Assembly: GCA_963969495.1 (NCBI GenBank)
Contig: OZ018338.1
Location: forward strand, 48,036,780-48,100,779
Direction of reading: 5' to 3'
Origin: Ceratothoa steindachneri
Lineage: Eukaryota > Arthropoda > Malacostraca > Isopoda > Cymothoidae
Length of the DNA: 64,000 nucleotides
Below are positions 46,870 to 57,825 of the stretch, one piece after another (the stretch's first letter is position 1; the number at the start of each line of letters is the position of its first letter). The notes under the pieces are model-generated. The model did not search any database. It worked only from the letters and a program-made list of their open reading frames with translations, and was not told where the DNA came from. Made by a program: the position numbers and the translations under genes.

Positions 46870-48412
46870 TTAGGTGGATGTCTTAGTGTTTATGGGTTGT
46901 CGAATTGCGTTTCCCGTTCCTCTTCTTTTTGAACTCTGCTGAGGAGAGTTCAATAAATGATTCCTGGTAGAGGTCGATGTTCTGGTTGTATAGGACCTCC
47001 TCAACCGATTCTTCCTCGCATTGAGCGTCGAAGTTCCATTTATAATACTTTTTCTTAAGTCCCACACAAATTTGGTTTGCGTTCCAGTCCTTCGGGGAGG
47101 AGAATTATTCGCTCGCGTAGATGTAGAGGTTAATTTGGTCTGCATCTACCTTTTTCTTTGTTCCTCCTTTACCTTTTTTTGCGGTGTGCCTTCTTTTTTG
47201 CGTTCTGTGAGTCCGAGGCGTCTGTGTTTTCCGTGGTGTCAGAGAATTCTGTTTCTTCCTTTTCCTCGTCCTTTAGGTTGTTCGAGTGTGCTGCTTTTGC
47301 GGCCGCCTTCCTCTCTTTTTTGGCTTCAGTCCTTGGGTCGGGCCGTCTATTTTCGTCTTCTTTTCTTTTCTCTTGACTCTTTCCTGATATCTGTTTGGGA
47401 TTCAGCTGCAATTGCAGTACATCCCCTGAAGGAGGGTTATCAGGGAACCACATTTCACTCATGCCGTTCTTAGCGATCATTTGGTTAGTTTCTTCGCGAA
47501 TACTCCTGGTTGAGTTAGGTTACTGATGTGAGCGTATAAGATGCAGGTCAGTATCTTCGTCGAGTTTTCGTTCTCGATTCTCAAGTAAGTCCTTTTGTTT
47601 TCAGTTTCTATAAAGACTGCTTTTTATGCCTGAGCATATAATGTTTTGCTCTTGCGTTCATGCTCGTCTTTCTTTAGCTGCAGCTTCTTCTTTATAACTT
47701 TCATTTTCATTGGGCAGGTCATGGCCATGAAACGATGTCGTTGGCCGCAGTTTTCACACTTCTTTCTGGGACAGCTGCAGTTCTTCCAGTGGTGACCTGG
47801 CTCACTGCACCTTGCACATATTTCCTGCGGCTCTGTGCATTTTTTTGTTGTGTGCGTCTCCATTTTATAGCAGCGGAAGTAGAATTGCATGAGAGTAAAT
47901 TCTTCTCTCTCAATCTGCTCCCCACTGATCTTTGCATTAAAAAGCAGTAATCCATTTTCCTTTGCCTTTTGAGCCATTGTTGTGTTGGAGAAGACAAACT
48001 TAAACACGTGAGTGTATTCAGAATTGTCCCTCTTGTTCCAAAACTTAATAATTTCGGATACTTTGGCCTACGTTTGATTTTTTAATATTTCTTCTTTTAT
48101 CTCTTCTTTAGAGTGCTGTCCTATCCAAGGGTTCATTCGTCGGCAGACTACGCTCCTGTGGGTTAGGATCTGTCGTGGAATTGCCGATTCTAGGCATATT
48201 TCACTGGTCGTTCCGACTGCTTATTCTTTTGTAATACTCTCCACATCGTTCTCCTTCTCGCACATCGCAACATAACCTGTTGGTACTTCGAGCAGTCGGA
48301 GCATTGCGATCTTCAACTTTCCGTATACTACTTCAAAGACCTTATCTCGGCTTGGCCTGCTGCTTCCGCTGATGGTGCGCAGCTGGATCCGAGTGGTCCC
48401 ATTTTGTTTCAT
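46870..48412 (-). pseudogene. LINE B ORF1 (gag-like)
   Basis: 48412-48221 reads MKQNGTTRIQLRTISGSSRP, GKLKIAMLRLLEVPTGYVAM with CEKENDVES. After a shift comes SVVCRRMNPWIGQHSKEEI, then 48007-47624 has the three knuckles within FRCYKMETHTTKKC, CARCSEPGHHWKNC and CENCGQRHRFMAMTC. A further frame has CILYAHISNL and MIAKNGMSEMWFPDNPPSG and a long charged linker. The last frame has YKWNFDAQCEEESVEEVLYN. The domain order is the same as in LINEs A, E and G. Stops and shifts occur at about 48220, 47620 and 47165. Confidence 0.8.
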
Positions 48413-48900
48413 TTTTTCCCAGGGGGTCAGCCCCTGGGCTGTCTTTCTTCTTGTTGTGTCTTGTATGAGGCTTCTGGTTATTCGTCGCTATATGAATGTA
48501 TTCCCTTTACTGTAGGGTCCACTTCTTCTTCTTGGTAGAGCGCTTTGAAAGCCGCCCCATCCTCGTTGCAAGCGAGTTTCGATGAACATGAACTACGGGA
48601 TGGAATGAACGAATGATGGGGGGGCGGGACCCGGGCAGGCCCCTTAGACGGATAAAATGTGGCTGACTTAATGATGGATGGTGATCGAATCAACTACCAC
48701 CACCCGGGGGTAGTTCACTTCAGCTCCCTTGTCCCGATGAGGGGGCCGCGGGAGGGTTAGCTAGACATGGATCGCCTATACGTGGATCCGCAGAAAATAT
48801 ATCTTGTAGTCCCTGTGGGGAAAAGTACAATTCGTTGACGAATTCTTTGAGTTGACCTTCCTCGACTTTTCCGCCTTTGCCGGCTGTGACTTCAAGTTTT
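48413..48900 (-). promoter_or_regulatory. LINE B 5' UTR with conserved 5' box
   Basis: Contains GGCTGACTTAATGATGGATG (48661), CTCCCTTGTCCCGATGAGGG (48724), TAGCTAGACATGGATCG (48758) and the 5' box CTTTTCCGCCTTTGCCGG (48866-48883). All but the last also occur in LINE E, and the first and last occur in LINE C. About 270 bases present in LINEs C and E between the first two motifs are missing here. LINE 5' UTRs carry internal promoters; that role is inferred. Confidence 0.65.
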
Positions 48901-49019
48901 CTTCAAAGTTAAAGTGAAAGAAAACATTCCTTTCATTTTGTGCATAGAAAGGATAGAGAGGGATCACTGTGTAACACAGGCGAACAGGCAGTCATAGAGA
49001 AAAGGTTGCGGAAATAACT

Positions 49020-51600
49020 TAAGAAAAGATAGCAAGAGTTGATAGGTCGGTGGCTAGACACCGATGCGTAGTGTTGGTGTGGTTTCGTTGGTTTCGAAGT
49101 TTTTGTGACTGGACGACGGTTGGAGGTTGGTCAGGAAGGAGAGCGTGTGTGCTCATTCGAAAACGCATTATTATGATGCCTTTCGTTTATGCGAAGAACG
49201 GATGAGTTGCGGGTGGTCTCGGCAGCGGAGTAACGCGGTGCCATCGCATACCTTCTTACATGTAGTGCGGTGTATAATGGGTTTCTGGCGAGTTTCCAGA
49301 GTTGTTTTGTGAGTCTGGTGTGAGCATATGTGTTGAGGGGGGCTAATTTGTTGTTGTCGAGTACCAAGGAGAGCGGCAAGGGCGTTTCAAAGCAGAGTTC
49401 TGAATGCGCTGAGCCTTCCGCTTCCACGTGTCACTCGCGGCTACGAGTGACAGTGGGGATTAGGTGAGAATAGGTCGCATGAGCGTTTTGTAAAGGTGTG
49501 ACTGTAGTTTTTTTCCCGCAGGGTAGAACCTGCTCAGCGATGTGTTTGTACGTGAGGCTCTTGCTTGTTTTATGTTCTGGTGTATATTGAACCTGAGGGT
49601 ATTGTCGAAAGTTACTCCAAGGATTTTTGCACATTGTGTATATTCGAGCCTTGTTGGGTTTAGGTGGTTCCTGTCTGGTGTGTGTGAGAAGATTTGTAGG
49701 TTGTGCATGAAGTGATCTCCTGCAGCGTAGCGTGTCATCTGTGTCTTCTGAGGATTCGTGGCAATCAGCCATTTATCCTCGTAATCTGTCTTATCGTCTA
49801 GTATTGTTTGTGCGTGGAGCGCGATTTCTTCTCGATCACGGCGGCTGACGAGAATGGTCTCGCCATCGGCGTAAGCCACTGTGTATGTGTGATAGCAGTT
49901 TTCGAACCGGCGTGGGGTGTCGTTTGTGAAAATGATGTATAGTGTGGGTGCCAGTACGCTTCCTTAAGGAACGCCTGAGCGTGATGTGAAGGGTTGTGAG
50001 AGGGTATTATTGTATTTTATGTGGCATCTCGGTTCAGTGAGGTAGTGTGAGAGGAGCCTTCTGGTGCAGAGAAGTAACTCCGTATTGTTGGCGAGTTTTC
50101 AACAGAGTCCCTCGTGCCACACTTTATCGAAGGCCTTCTCCACGTCCTTGCTGATGGAGAGAGTCTTTTGATGTACCTGGCGTTTTTTCTGTATTCTGTC
50201 ATAAACGATGGTCACGGCCGCTTGAGTGGACCGGCCTCTCCTAAACCCATATTGGTGGGGGGAGAACCAGTTCATCTCTTCCTCGACGGTGATAGGAGTG
50301 GTCAGTGTGGATATGTAGTTGAGCAGCTCCATTCGTATCAGGGGTGCGGGCCTTAACTCGTGAGCGTGAGCCTGGCACCACTCCTGTACTTCCTGGTAGT
50401 GCTCCCGCGCGTGTGGTTTGAGTGTGTTGTGTGTGTGTACTGTGTCCCAGTGGGACCTAAATGCGTTGAATATGACGTTAGTGTCTGTGAGTGTTTGGTT
50501 CTTTACTTGACGGGTGATGGGTTTGCGTGGGTCAGTACCTATCATCCTTTTTACGTGCCGCCAGAAGAAGGAGGGATTAATGCAACGGGTATCGTCCGCG
50601 ATGCGGACGTTTTCTCGCCACTGCCGGTTCCTATCTAGCTGCACGCACTGTAAGATGCGGGCACGTAAGTAATTGATGTTGTGTTTTCGTGGGCCTCTAG
50701 TGTAGTGATTATTGTACTGTGTGATGAGTCTCTGAGTGTGTATGGGAAATGTGAAATGTTTTATGCAAGTGTAGGTTTTTTGTGGTGAGGCTAGGTTGCG
50801 TGTTGTGGGTATAGTGTTTAAGATTAAGCACCAGTGGTCGTCTAACAGGTCTGGATTGGTGTGCTCCAGGTCGAAGTTTTGTGGCGTCTTATCTGTTGTG
50901 TTTCTTGAACTCTTCCCAGTTTGTGTTTTTGTAGTCGAAGAGAGGTGGTGTAGGTATGAGTATAGAAGATGTGGATATGATGAGGAATATAAGTATGTGG
51001 TCAGAGAGTACGTGGGAACCAGGTGAGATGTGCGTTTAGAAGCGTGTAGCGTGTTCGTTTCGGAATACCACGTCCGGAGACGTGCTACCTCCGTGAGGAC
51101 TGAAGAATGTGGCGAAAGCAGGAATGATGTGCTCTCAGCGATAGCGCGGCAAGGCACCGGCGAGGTACCTTCCTGCATCATTCGTGGTGTTTGAAAAGAG
51201 TGTTGGGTGAAAGGCGTTGAGTTCCCTCACAAAGAAGATAGGTAGGTTGTGGTTTGATAATTCCCAGAGTGGGATTTCTATGTTTAGTTGTAGGCGTGGT
51301 GGTCTGTAGTGTGTGCCCACTAGAATGGGGCCGGAGCTCGTTTGTACCTTGCGGGCTGGAAAAGAGTCGTCTTGTGTTTGGATGAGGGAGTGGTGTATCG
51401 ATCGCTTTTCTAGGATCGCTGATCCTAGGAGATAGGTACGTGTGGTAACCTGCGATGCGGAGTCTGTTTTTGGGAGGATGTAGGCTGGTCGAGTTCAAGA
51501 GTACTATGTCAGGTCTTTGTGTGTTTAAGACCCATTTAGCAACATATGGAGAATACCGTGCCTACTGCGTACGTTTAACTGTGTCACGTTGAGGCGACCT
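49020..51600 (-). pseudogene. LINE C ORF2 (endonuclease and reverse transcriptase)
   Basis: Endonuclease parts in several frames: LNVRSRHGILHMLLN, RPDIVLLNSTSLHPP, GTHYRPPRLQLNIEIP, GELNAFHP (GDxNA with Asp changed to Glu) and HVLSDHILIFLI (SDH). The linker and RT are in the open frame 51181-50099: ARILQCVQLDRNRQWREN, FFWRHVKRMIGTDPRKP. The text then jumps from TPITVEEEMN to HQYGFRRGRSTQAAVTIVYD, so about 100 RT residues (the KAPGPDGI to RPISLL region) are deleted. Then SKDVEKAFDKVWHEGL, GVP-stop-GSVLAPTLYIIFTND, AYADGETILVS (YADD changed to YADG), KTQMTRYAAGDHF, ILGVTFDNTLRFNIHQNI and a C-terminal tail to about 49130. Confidence 0.8.
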
Positions 51601-51639
51601 ATTGTCGTGGGCGGAGTGAGCGTAAAGCTGATTTACCCG

Positions 51640-53592
51640 GGACCGTTCCTCTCTCCTTGGTTATTGCCGAGGAGGCTTGAGGAGCCAGTACCTTCACGCG
51701 TGTCGTTGACTGTGTTTTGGAGAGGTTTTCATTGGTGTTGTTGGGTGGGCAAGCCGTGGTAGAGGAAAGAGTGTGTTTTGTGGAAGAAGGTTTTGAGGTA
51801 GCGATCGTGGAAGCAGGGTTGAAAATGGTAGAGTCTAGGAGGGGGGGAGTTAGGAGCAGAGGTGGAGGGAGTAGAGCAAGGAGATAAGGGGCTAGATATA
51901 GTAGGGGAGGTGCAGATTATGAGAGGGGGTGTCGAGAGAGAGAGGAGGTTGGACGAAGAAGGAGGGGTGGAAGGGGGATGAGAAGAACAGCAGGAGGGGG
52001 GGGGGGTCGACTTCAAGCGTGGTTGTGTGTGTGGGGTTTTTGTTTGTTTGTTACGGAGTGTTGTGGGGGGGGGCTTGGTAGAGGTGGGGGTAGTGGTGTC
52101 TGTGGGAGTTGGTCCGGAGGCTGTGATAGGGGGGTGGGGACGGTTGGAGGGGGGGTTGGTGGCAATAGGGGGAGGAGTAGAGGTTGCCAGGGGAGGAGTT
52201 CTGGAGGTAGGAGGGAGTTTAGGTGAAGAGGTGTAAGGAGTGGGAGCTGTGGAGGGAGCAGAAGAGGCATTTGGGAGAGAGATGGTAGCAGTGGGCGGAG
52301 GGGTAGGTAAGGAAGGTGCAGTTGCGAGGTGTAGAAACAGAAGAGTGGGAGGAGGCGAGAGCGTGGTTAGGGTGGGGGGTGGGTGCGGCGGGATAGGTGT
52401 GCGTGCCCACCGGGGTGGGAAGGAGTGCGGGTCTCTTGTGTGTGTGTTCGTCGATTAGAGCGAATACCTTCTTGGGGAAGGCGATCTGCTCTAGACCGTG
52501 CGAGGCCAATAGTGTGTTTAGTATGTTTGCGTATAGTCGGGGGTCACCCCTAGACATGTCTTTTGCCACCGTTGAGAGCAAGGCGACCAGGTGTAGTCTA
52601 GGGTGTGTGGTCTATTTGGGTGTGTGGTGTGGGGTAGGGGTGGGTGTGTAGTGTGGGGAGGGTGTTGAAAGCAGTGGGCGTCTCTGGGTGTGAGGTGCTA
52701 AGGTGGGGGCGGGTGTCGGGATATGTGGGTGAGTTGGGTTGCTGATGGGGTTGGGTGTGTCTTGGGTGGGACAGGGAGAGGTGCGGAAACCGTTGCGCCC
52801 GCAGCGGCGGCGAATGTTCTTGTGAGGGGCGGGGGAGCGGGGGCGGGGTGTGTGGTTGAGTAAGTGGGTTGAGGACGCCGTATAGCCACTATGGAGTCAG
52901 AGCGGGCCTTACTTAGGTAAGGACATTTTGGGTTGACTGCGAATATGGTCTCCGCCACAGTTGGAGCAGAGGGGTGTGGTGGCTGTGCAGGTGGTAAAGT
53001 GTTGGCCCACTACACTGCACTTGGAGCAGACCAGGTCTGCTTGGCAGTCACGTGTAAAGTGTCTGGTTTTGTAACACCGGTGGCACTGTGTAGGTCTTAT
53101 GTTCAACTGTCGCTTGATGTGATGTGGGTGCGTTAGGGTGCCGCAGACCTTAATACTTTGGTCTAGCACCAGTGACATGTTGTGTTCGTCGGACAGTGTG
53201 ATTACTGCCCAATGTTTCGTCCGGTTGTAATAGAGATCTACGATGACCTCCTCCCCATACTTCTGTCTAAGGTGTGTGCGGAGGTCATCTGTGGGGAAAG
53301 CCAACCATAGGGGGTTGGTCTTTGTGACGCGTATTTGGTGTCTTTTGATTACACCGTCTGCTAATTTTGTGCGTAAGTCTAGTGCGGCGAGTGTTCCGGA
53401 AGAATTTTGGTGGAATTTTACTGCGTCCTCCTGTGAGCGGAAGACGAGTTTGTGGGCTGTATGTGTTTTTATGATGTTCGTGATGGGGGTGTCATGTGTA
53501 GCTTCTAAGTTTAGGAGTGTGTGTTCGTTGTTTGTTGTGGGTTTTGTGTTTGATGTATGTAGCAGTGTGAGGTATGACGTGTTACTTGCCAT
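51640..53592 (-). pseudogene. LINE C ORF1 (gag-like, proline-rich)
   Basis: ATG at 53592, MASNTSYLTLLHTSNTKPTT. The first 227 codons are open, with HKLVFRSQEDAVKFHQNSSG, IRVTKTNPLWLAFPTDDL and three knuckles, CHRCYKTRHFTRDC, CSKCSVVGQHFTTC and CSNCGGDHIRSQPKM (last one altered). After a shift comes KCPYLSKARSDS, a long Pro/Thr/Ala/Ser-rich linker, then SRGDPRLYANILNTLLASHG with IAFPKKV, the counterpart of the NG...FP.NPP domain of the other LINEs, and a further Pro/Ser-rich tail. The low-complexity tail causes the G-rich plus-strand region at 51.8-52.9 kb. Confidence 0.75.
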
Positions 53593-54310
53593 TTTTCTTT
53601 CTTTCTTTACTTCTTTCTCTCTTTATGGGAGTCATACCGCCCCGCCGATAACGACCCTATGAACATGACTCGGATGTGGTGATGGATGATAGGTGAGTAT
53701 GAACCTGGTTGGGCTCCTCAGAGGGTGTAAAAACATGGCGGACTTAATGATGACTGAAGCCAGAATCAACTGACTCCAGTCGGGGTGCCGCCCCCTCTAT
53801 TGGGTTTTGTGTATTTTTTCAGTTACGTCCGACAACTCACCGAGACGGTAGAGTCTCCCTCTGTGGCCTTGGACGGTGACGCAGGGTAGGGTGTTACTCC
53901 TCCCCGCGTTGGTAACTAAGTCCCAATCCAGCTTTGCTCCTTCTTTTGGGTTCCGCAGCGGGCTAAGCCTCAGACCTCCTTTCCCCAAAGTTTGCAATTA
54001 TGCCCTTTCTAAGTAGAACGGCATAGTTGCAACGGAGCTCTATGTGTAGAATCACATTCACAGAGCCAAGTCACGGCGGGGCAGGGATGAGGAGGGTTTA
54101 GCACGTCATACCACTATGACTTGCCAGGGAAATAAAGGAATTTGTATTCAGTTCGGGGGTTGGGTAAGCAGGGGGTGGGAGGCTTGGTGAATCCCGTAGA
54201 TGGCTGACTGTAGATTACCGTCCACGGTATGTCTTGCAGGAAAATCAGTGCGTTGAATGACCTTCCTCGACTTTTCCTCCTTTGCCAGCTGTGACATCTC
54301 GTAGAGCGTA
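53593..54310 (-). promoter_or_regulatory. LINE C 5' UTR with conserved boxes
   Basis: Shares GGCGGACTTAATGATG (53738) with LINEs B and E. It also shares about 240 bases (53780-54030, with GGGGTGCCGCC, GGGCTAAGCCTCAGACC and a PyCAATTATG..TTTCTAAGTAGA.-like stretch) with LINE E 63570-63835. The 5' box CTTTTCCTCCTTTGCCAG (54271-54288) is shared with LINEs A and B. The element start is placed just beyond it. Confidence 0.65.
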
Positions 54311-55457
54311 GATATGAAGATTCTTCCAAGTGATGTGTGTTTTGGACATTGGACATAAAAAAGTGGTGAGATTTAGGGAGAGTTAGAGAGAAAATAGTAA
54401 GAGATGAAAGTGGTGAAATAAAGTGAATTTAAAGAATAGATGATGTGTAGGAGACAGAATAAATAGGTCCCTGGTGAAAGAGTAGATGTTATGTTTTGGA
54501 TGAATTCTGTTTGTTTTTGTTGTTTTTTTGTTTTTTATTTAATAAACCTTTAAAATTTAGAGTTTATCCGATTAAATTAATCTGGTTAATTTAATTTTTA
54601 ATTATTTAGATCGTAATGATCTTTTGGCATTCAAGCCTTTATTTGAGGCGAGGGTTTTATTCCCGCTGTGGGTTTTTGAAAAAGTTTATTTTCTTTTTAT
54701 TTGAATTTGAATTTTGCAAAGTTTGAATTTATTTGGGAATTTAGTTTTACTAAAGAAACTCGCGCATTAAACTGGTCGTTTTCGGTATTTTGTTGCTTTT
54801 GTCAAGTGTATGAGCTTGCTATACAGAAACTATTCAATTAATGTGCTATAGATTTCGTGTAACTGTTCAATTAATGCGCTCTATTGTTTTGTTATCATTC
54901 AGTGCACTACTACTGCTACGTAAGTCCCTTATAGTTGTTTGGCGCCTATGTACCCAGACCTCTCTCTCACGTGTGATGAGTACCATTAAGATTTTATTGT
55001 ATAAACTGTAAATATCATATTCATGATTTTATATATTCATTTATAACCTTAATATATCATTTTCTATATTCTCTTTGTTTTGCCTTGCCAAAACTAGGCT
55101 GTGCTATAAGTTGAACTCTGATTTAAGTTACTTAACCATCGGTACACATTTGGGTTTCTTAAGACTGGCATAGGGTCCAGCTTAGCCTATCTCGTATTCA
55201 TAACGAAGTTTCTTCTTAATCTTCTTTAGTGTTGTGGGACTTAACCCTGCCCGTAACATTAAGTGGGCCCTATCCGGGATCCTCTTGCTTACGTTTGTGT
55301 ACTTTTGTGTTATTGAATCAGTGTTCATTTATACTAGTTTGTCACGTTTTGAGTAATTGTCATATTTTTGTTTGTAATTCCATTGTATTATTACTTATTA
55401 GTCACCTGCTTTAATTCATTTTTGTGAGATTTTTGATTGTTATTATAACTTTTAATT
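54311..55457 (+). other. AT-rich leader of the gypsy derivative
   Basis: No gene. A TTCAATTAATG.GC segment occurs twice (near 54833 and 54868). TAAGTGGGCCCTATCCGGGA (near 55259) could be a primer-binding site following an LTR, as it starts with TGG and lies 190 bases upstream of gag. No LTR pair could be matched by eye. Confidence 0.35.
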
Positions 55458-56339
55458 ATGGAAGTTAGTATTGATGAATTCACTAGTAAACCCACACTAG
55501 ATATTTTGGTTACAAGTCGCATTAAAAAGTCTGATTGGATCGCTTTAGCTGCTCATTATGAAACTGCTCACCAGTCTAGCATGACAAAGGCAGAGGTGAA
55601 GAAGGGTGTGATTGACTACCTAGTAAATGAAGATTTACTAACTGTTGATGTATATAGTATCTGTGCTGAAGATACTGGTAGTGCTTCATTGATAATTTAA
55701 AAAAAGATGGAATATGAGGAAAGAGAGAGAGAAAAAAAACATGAGCTTGCTATACGGAGATTGAGGAATGAAAATCAAAATGAGAAAGAAATAAATGGTC
55801 AAAAGCCCATATCTGAATTGGGTAGTTCACTTAAGTTCATGCCCAAGTTTGATGAGAATGATGTTGAGAATTTTCTCAGAATTTTTAAACGTATAACCAC
55901 TCAACTTAAATGGCCACGAGATCAGTGGTTTTTTTTTGTTCAGACAGCCTTTGTTGGTAAAGCCAAGCTGATTTACGCTAACCTCCCTAATGAACAATTA
56001 TAGTATGATAGCGTAAAACAAGCTATCTTAGAAGCCTATGATCAAGTACCTAAGACCTACAGACAAAAATTTCAAAGCCTTCAGAAGGAGGAGAAGCAGA
56101 CGTATCTGGAGTTTGCGAAGGAAAAAGAAAGGCTACTCAATGCTTGGTTCAGGGCTAGCAAGGTTTCAACTTTTGAAGAATTCCGTCAACTGATGGTGCT
56201 TGAGGAAATTTTTTGCAAAGTTCCATATTCCCTTAAGTTATACTTGCAAGAGAGAGAGGTTAACAGTGTAAACAAGGCTGCCACTCTAGCTGAATACTAT
56301 AGGTTGACTCATAGTCATTTTAATTCCAGACACTCTTAA
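55458..56339 (+). pseudogene. gypsy gag (SCAN-like capsid)
   Basis: ATG at 55458 (MEVSIDEFTSKPTLDILVTS). The frame is kept to the TAA at 56337 with two in-frame stops (55698-55700 and 56001-56003). After a charged helical segment (EYEEREREKKHELAIRRLRN) comes a capsid region: SSLKFMPKFDENDVENFLRI, LKWPRDQWFFFVQTAFVGKA, YDQVPKTYRQKFQSLQK, QTYLEFAKEKERLLNAWF and VLEEIFCKVPYSLKLYLQER. This is the fold family from which SCAN domains derive. The nucleocapsid knuckle and protease that should follow are missing. Confidence 0.75.
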
Positions 56340-56359
56340 AGAAGCTCGAGTACAAGACT

Positions 56360-57339
56360 CCAGGTTTCCTTTTTGTTTTTATGTTAGGAATAGTATCCTG
56401 ATGAGGAAGTATAGACCTCCTAACGTACCTTCTAATGAAACATGGCATGAATGTCATCAAGTTGTAATACCTGTGGAATTCCGCTCATTTATTCTGTCAG
56501 TAGCCCATGATACCAGTGGTGGACATTTAGGTGTTAACAAAACCTACTATAAGATCTGTAGAGACTACTTCTGGCCTAAGATGAAGCGGTCTGTTGCCTA
56601 CTATTGTAAGACCTGTCATGAATGTCAAGTGGCTGGAAAACCTAATCAGCCAATCCCACCAGCACCTTTGACTCCTATTCCTGTCACAGGTGAGCCATTC
56701 AGTAAGGTCATTATAGACTATATTTGTCCCTTGCCTAAGACCCGTAGTGGCAACAAGTATTTGCTAACCGTTATGTGTTCCACTACCAGGTATCCTGAAG
56801 TTTTTTCTTTAAGACGAATAACTTCCAAGAATGTTTTTAAAGCCTTAAGCAAGTTTTTTATTCAGTATGAAATTCCTGGGGTGGTACAGTCAGATCTTGG
56901 TAGCAATTTTACTTCTAACCTTTTCAAACAGACCATGGATGAGTTGGGAGTTCACCAGTACCACTCCACTGCCTGTAGACCCGAGTCCCAGGGTGCATTG
57001 GAACGTCTGCATCAAACCCTAAAGTCTATGCTGACTAAGTATCGTATGAAACATAATTCCGACTGGGATGAAGGTATCCATTTTGTGTTATATGCTGTAA
57101 GGAGTCGAGTGCAGGATTCCCTTGGGTTCTCCCCATTTGAATTGGTTTATGGACATGAAGTTAGAGGTCCCCTTAAAGTTCTCAAGGAATCATGGTTAGG
57201 TGATCTCCCTAATAAGCCTCTTCTTACCTATGTACATCAATTCAAACAGCGATTAAAGTCTGCTGTGAATCATGCCATGAGTAACTTGAAAGATGCCGAA
57301 ATTTTGATAAGAAGGCTATTTCTAGAGAATTTAAACTAG
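56360..57339 (+). CDS. gypsy integrase, intact frame
   Basis: An open frame runs to the TAG at 57337. I place its start upstream of the ATG at 56401 because SRFPFCFYVRNSILMRKYRP continues the usual pre-integrase linker. Domains: zinc-binding HDTSGGHLG...CKTCHEC (about residues 40-85), catalytic core with IIDYICPLPKTRSG (first Asp), VVQSDLGSNFTSNLF (second Asp) and ACRPESQGALERLHQTLK (Glu), then SPFELVYGHEVRGPLKVL. The linker into the C-terminal domain ends early. Integrase inserts the retroelement cDNA. RT and RNase H are deleted between 56339 and 56360, leaving gag next to integrase. Whether it is expressed or co-opted cannot be told; a recently dead copy is the simpler reading. Confidence 0.75.
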
Positions 57340-57795
57340 AAGATCATGTGTTAGCTTTTTTTACCATTCCTAAGAATGCCCCCCCCTTTTTGTTCTAAGA
57401 GTGCTAAGAGTGCTAATATATTGATATCTGAATATCTTAAAAAATAGAGCCGTTGGAAACACGTAAGGATATAGAGAAACGCACAATAATCCCCAAATAT
57501 ACTTATATTTTAACTTTAACCATTGAATACACAATATTTAAACATTAAGTACAGCAATACTCTGAATATTATTATAAACAAGAATTAATTCAATTAATTT
57601 GACCGTCTAAAATTGGTTAATTTCGCTACACACCTCAATAATATAAGAATTAGGCTTACGGACTCATCTGGAGTTTAAAAGACCTCAGGAATGCTATTGA
57701 CTCACGACGCGTGCCGCCTGGCCAGATGTAGATGGGCAGGATCACAAGGTCGTTTTGGCGAGGGTAGCAGCTGAGGGGTCCACATGGTATTCCGC
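57340..57795. other. AT-rich, no gene seen
   Basis: The first 100 bases look like decayed integrase C-terminal sequence in another frame. No LTR was recognised. Confidence 0.4.
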
Positions 57796-57810
57796 GGGGG
57801 GGGGGGGGGG
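57796..57810. repeat. 15-base G homopolymer
   Basis: An uninterrupted run of G directly before the dimeric tandem repeat. It could form a G-quadruplex and is error-prone in sequencing. Confidence 0.9.
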
Positions 57811-57825
57811 TCTTCAAGGAAGTGG

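Larger units (their letters stand above)
44640..48900 (-). mobile_element. LINE B: Jockey-like non-LTR element
   Basis: Leftward order: 5' UTR (48900-48413), ORF1 (48412-46870), ORF2 (46856 to about 44680). ORF2 stops after the RT palm; the thumb and C-terminal part seen in LINE A are missing and the sequence runs into (TA)n and the Penelope-like element. The 5' end is placed at the conserved box near 48866-48883. It lies immediately downstream of LINE C on the same strand. Confidence 0.85.
49000..54310 (-). mobile_element. LINE C: divergent gag/RT non-LTR element
   Basis: Leftward order: 5' UTR (54310-53593), ORF1 (53592 to about 51640), ORF2 (about 51600 to 49020). The proteins are clearly diverged from LINEs A, B, D, E and G (VP.GSVLAP rather than VPQGGCLSP, different gag N-terminus), but the 5' UTR shares boxes with B and E. 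GC content is higher, and the ORF1 tail is very C/A-rich on the coding strand. The 3' end is approximate. Confidence 0.85.

Noticed and set aside
47021..47473. Plus-strand 150-codon open frame
   Set aside because: It is antisense to the charged linker of LINE B ORF1 and shows no domain.
51978..52458. Plus-strand Gly/Val-rich open frames
   Set aside because: They are the antisense of the Pro-rich LINE C ORF1 tail. Gly-rich composition follows from G-richness, not from a protein family.
53243..53662. Plus-strand 139-codon open frame
   Set aside because: Antisense to the intact first part of LINE C ORF1, which has clear CCHC knuckles.
54811..55760. 16-base exact repeat ATGAGCTTGCTATAC near 54811 and 55741
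   Set aside because: A match of this length is near chance expectation for one pair in a 64-kb window, and the flanks do not align.
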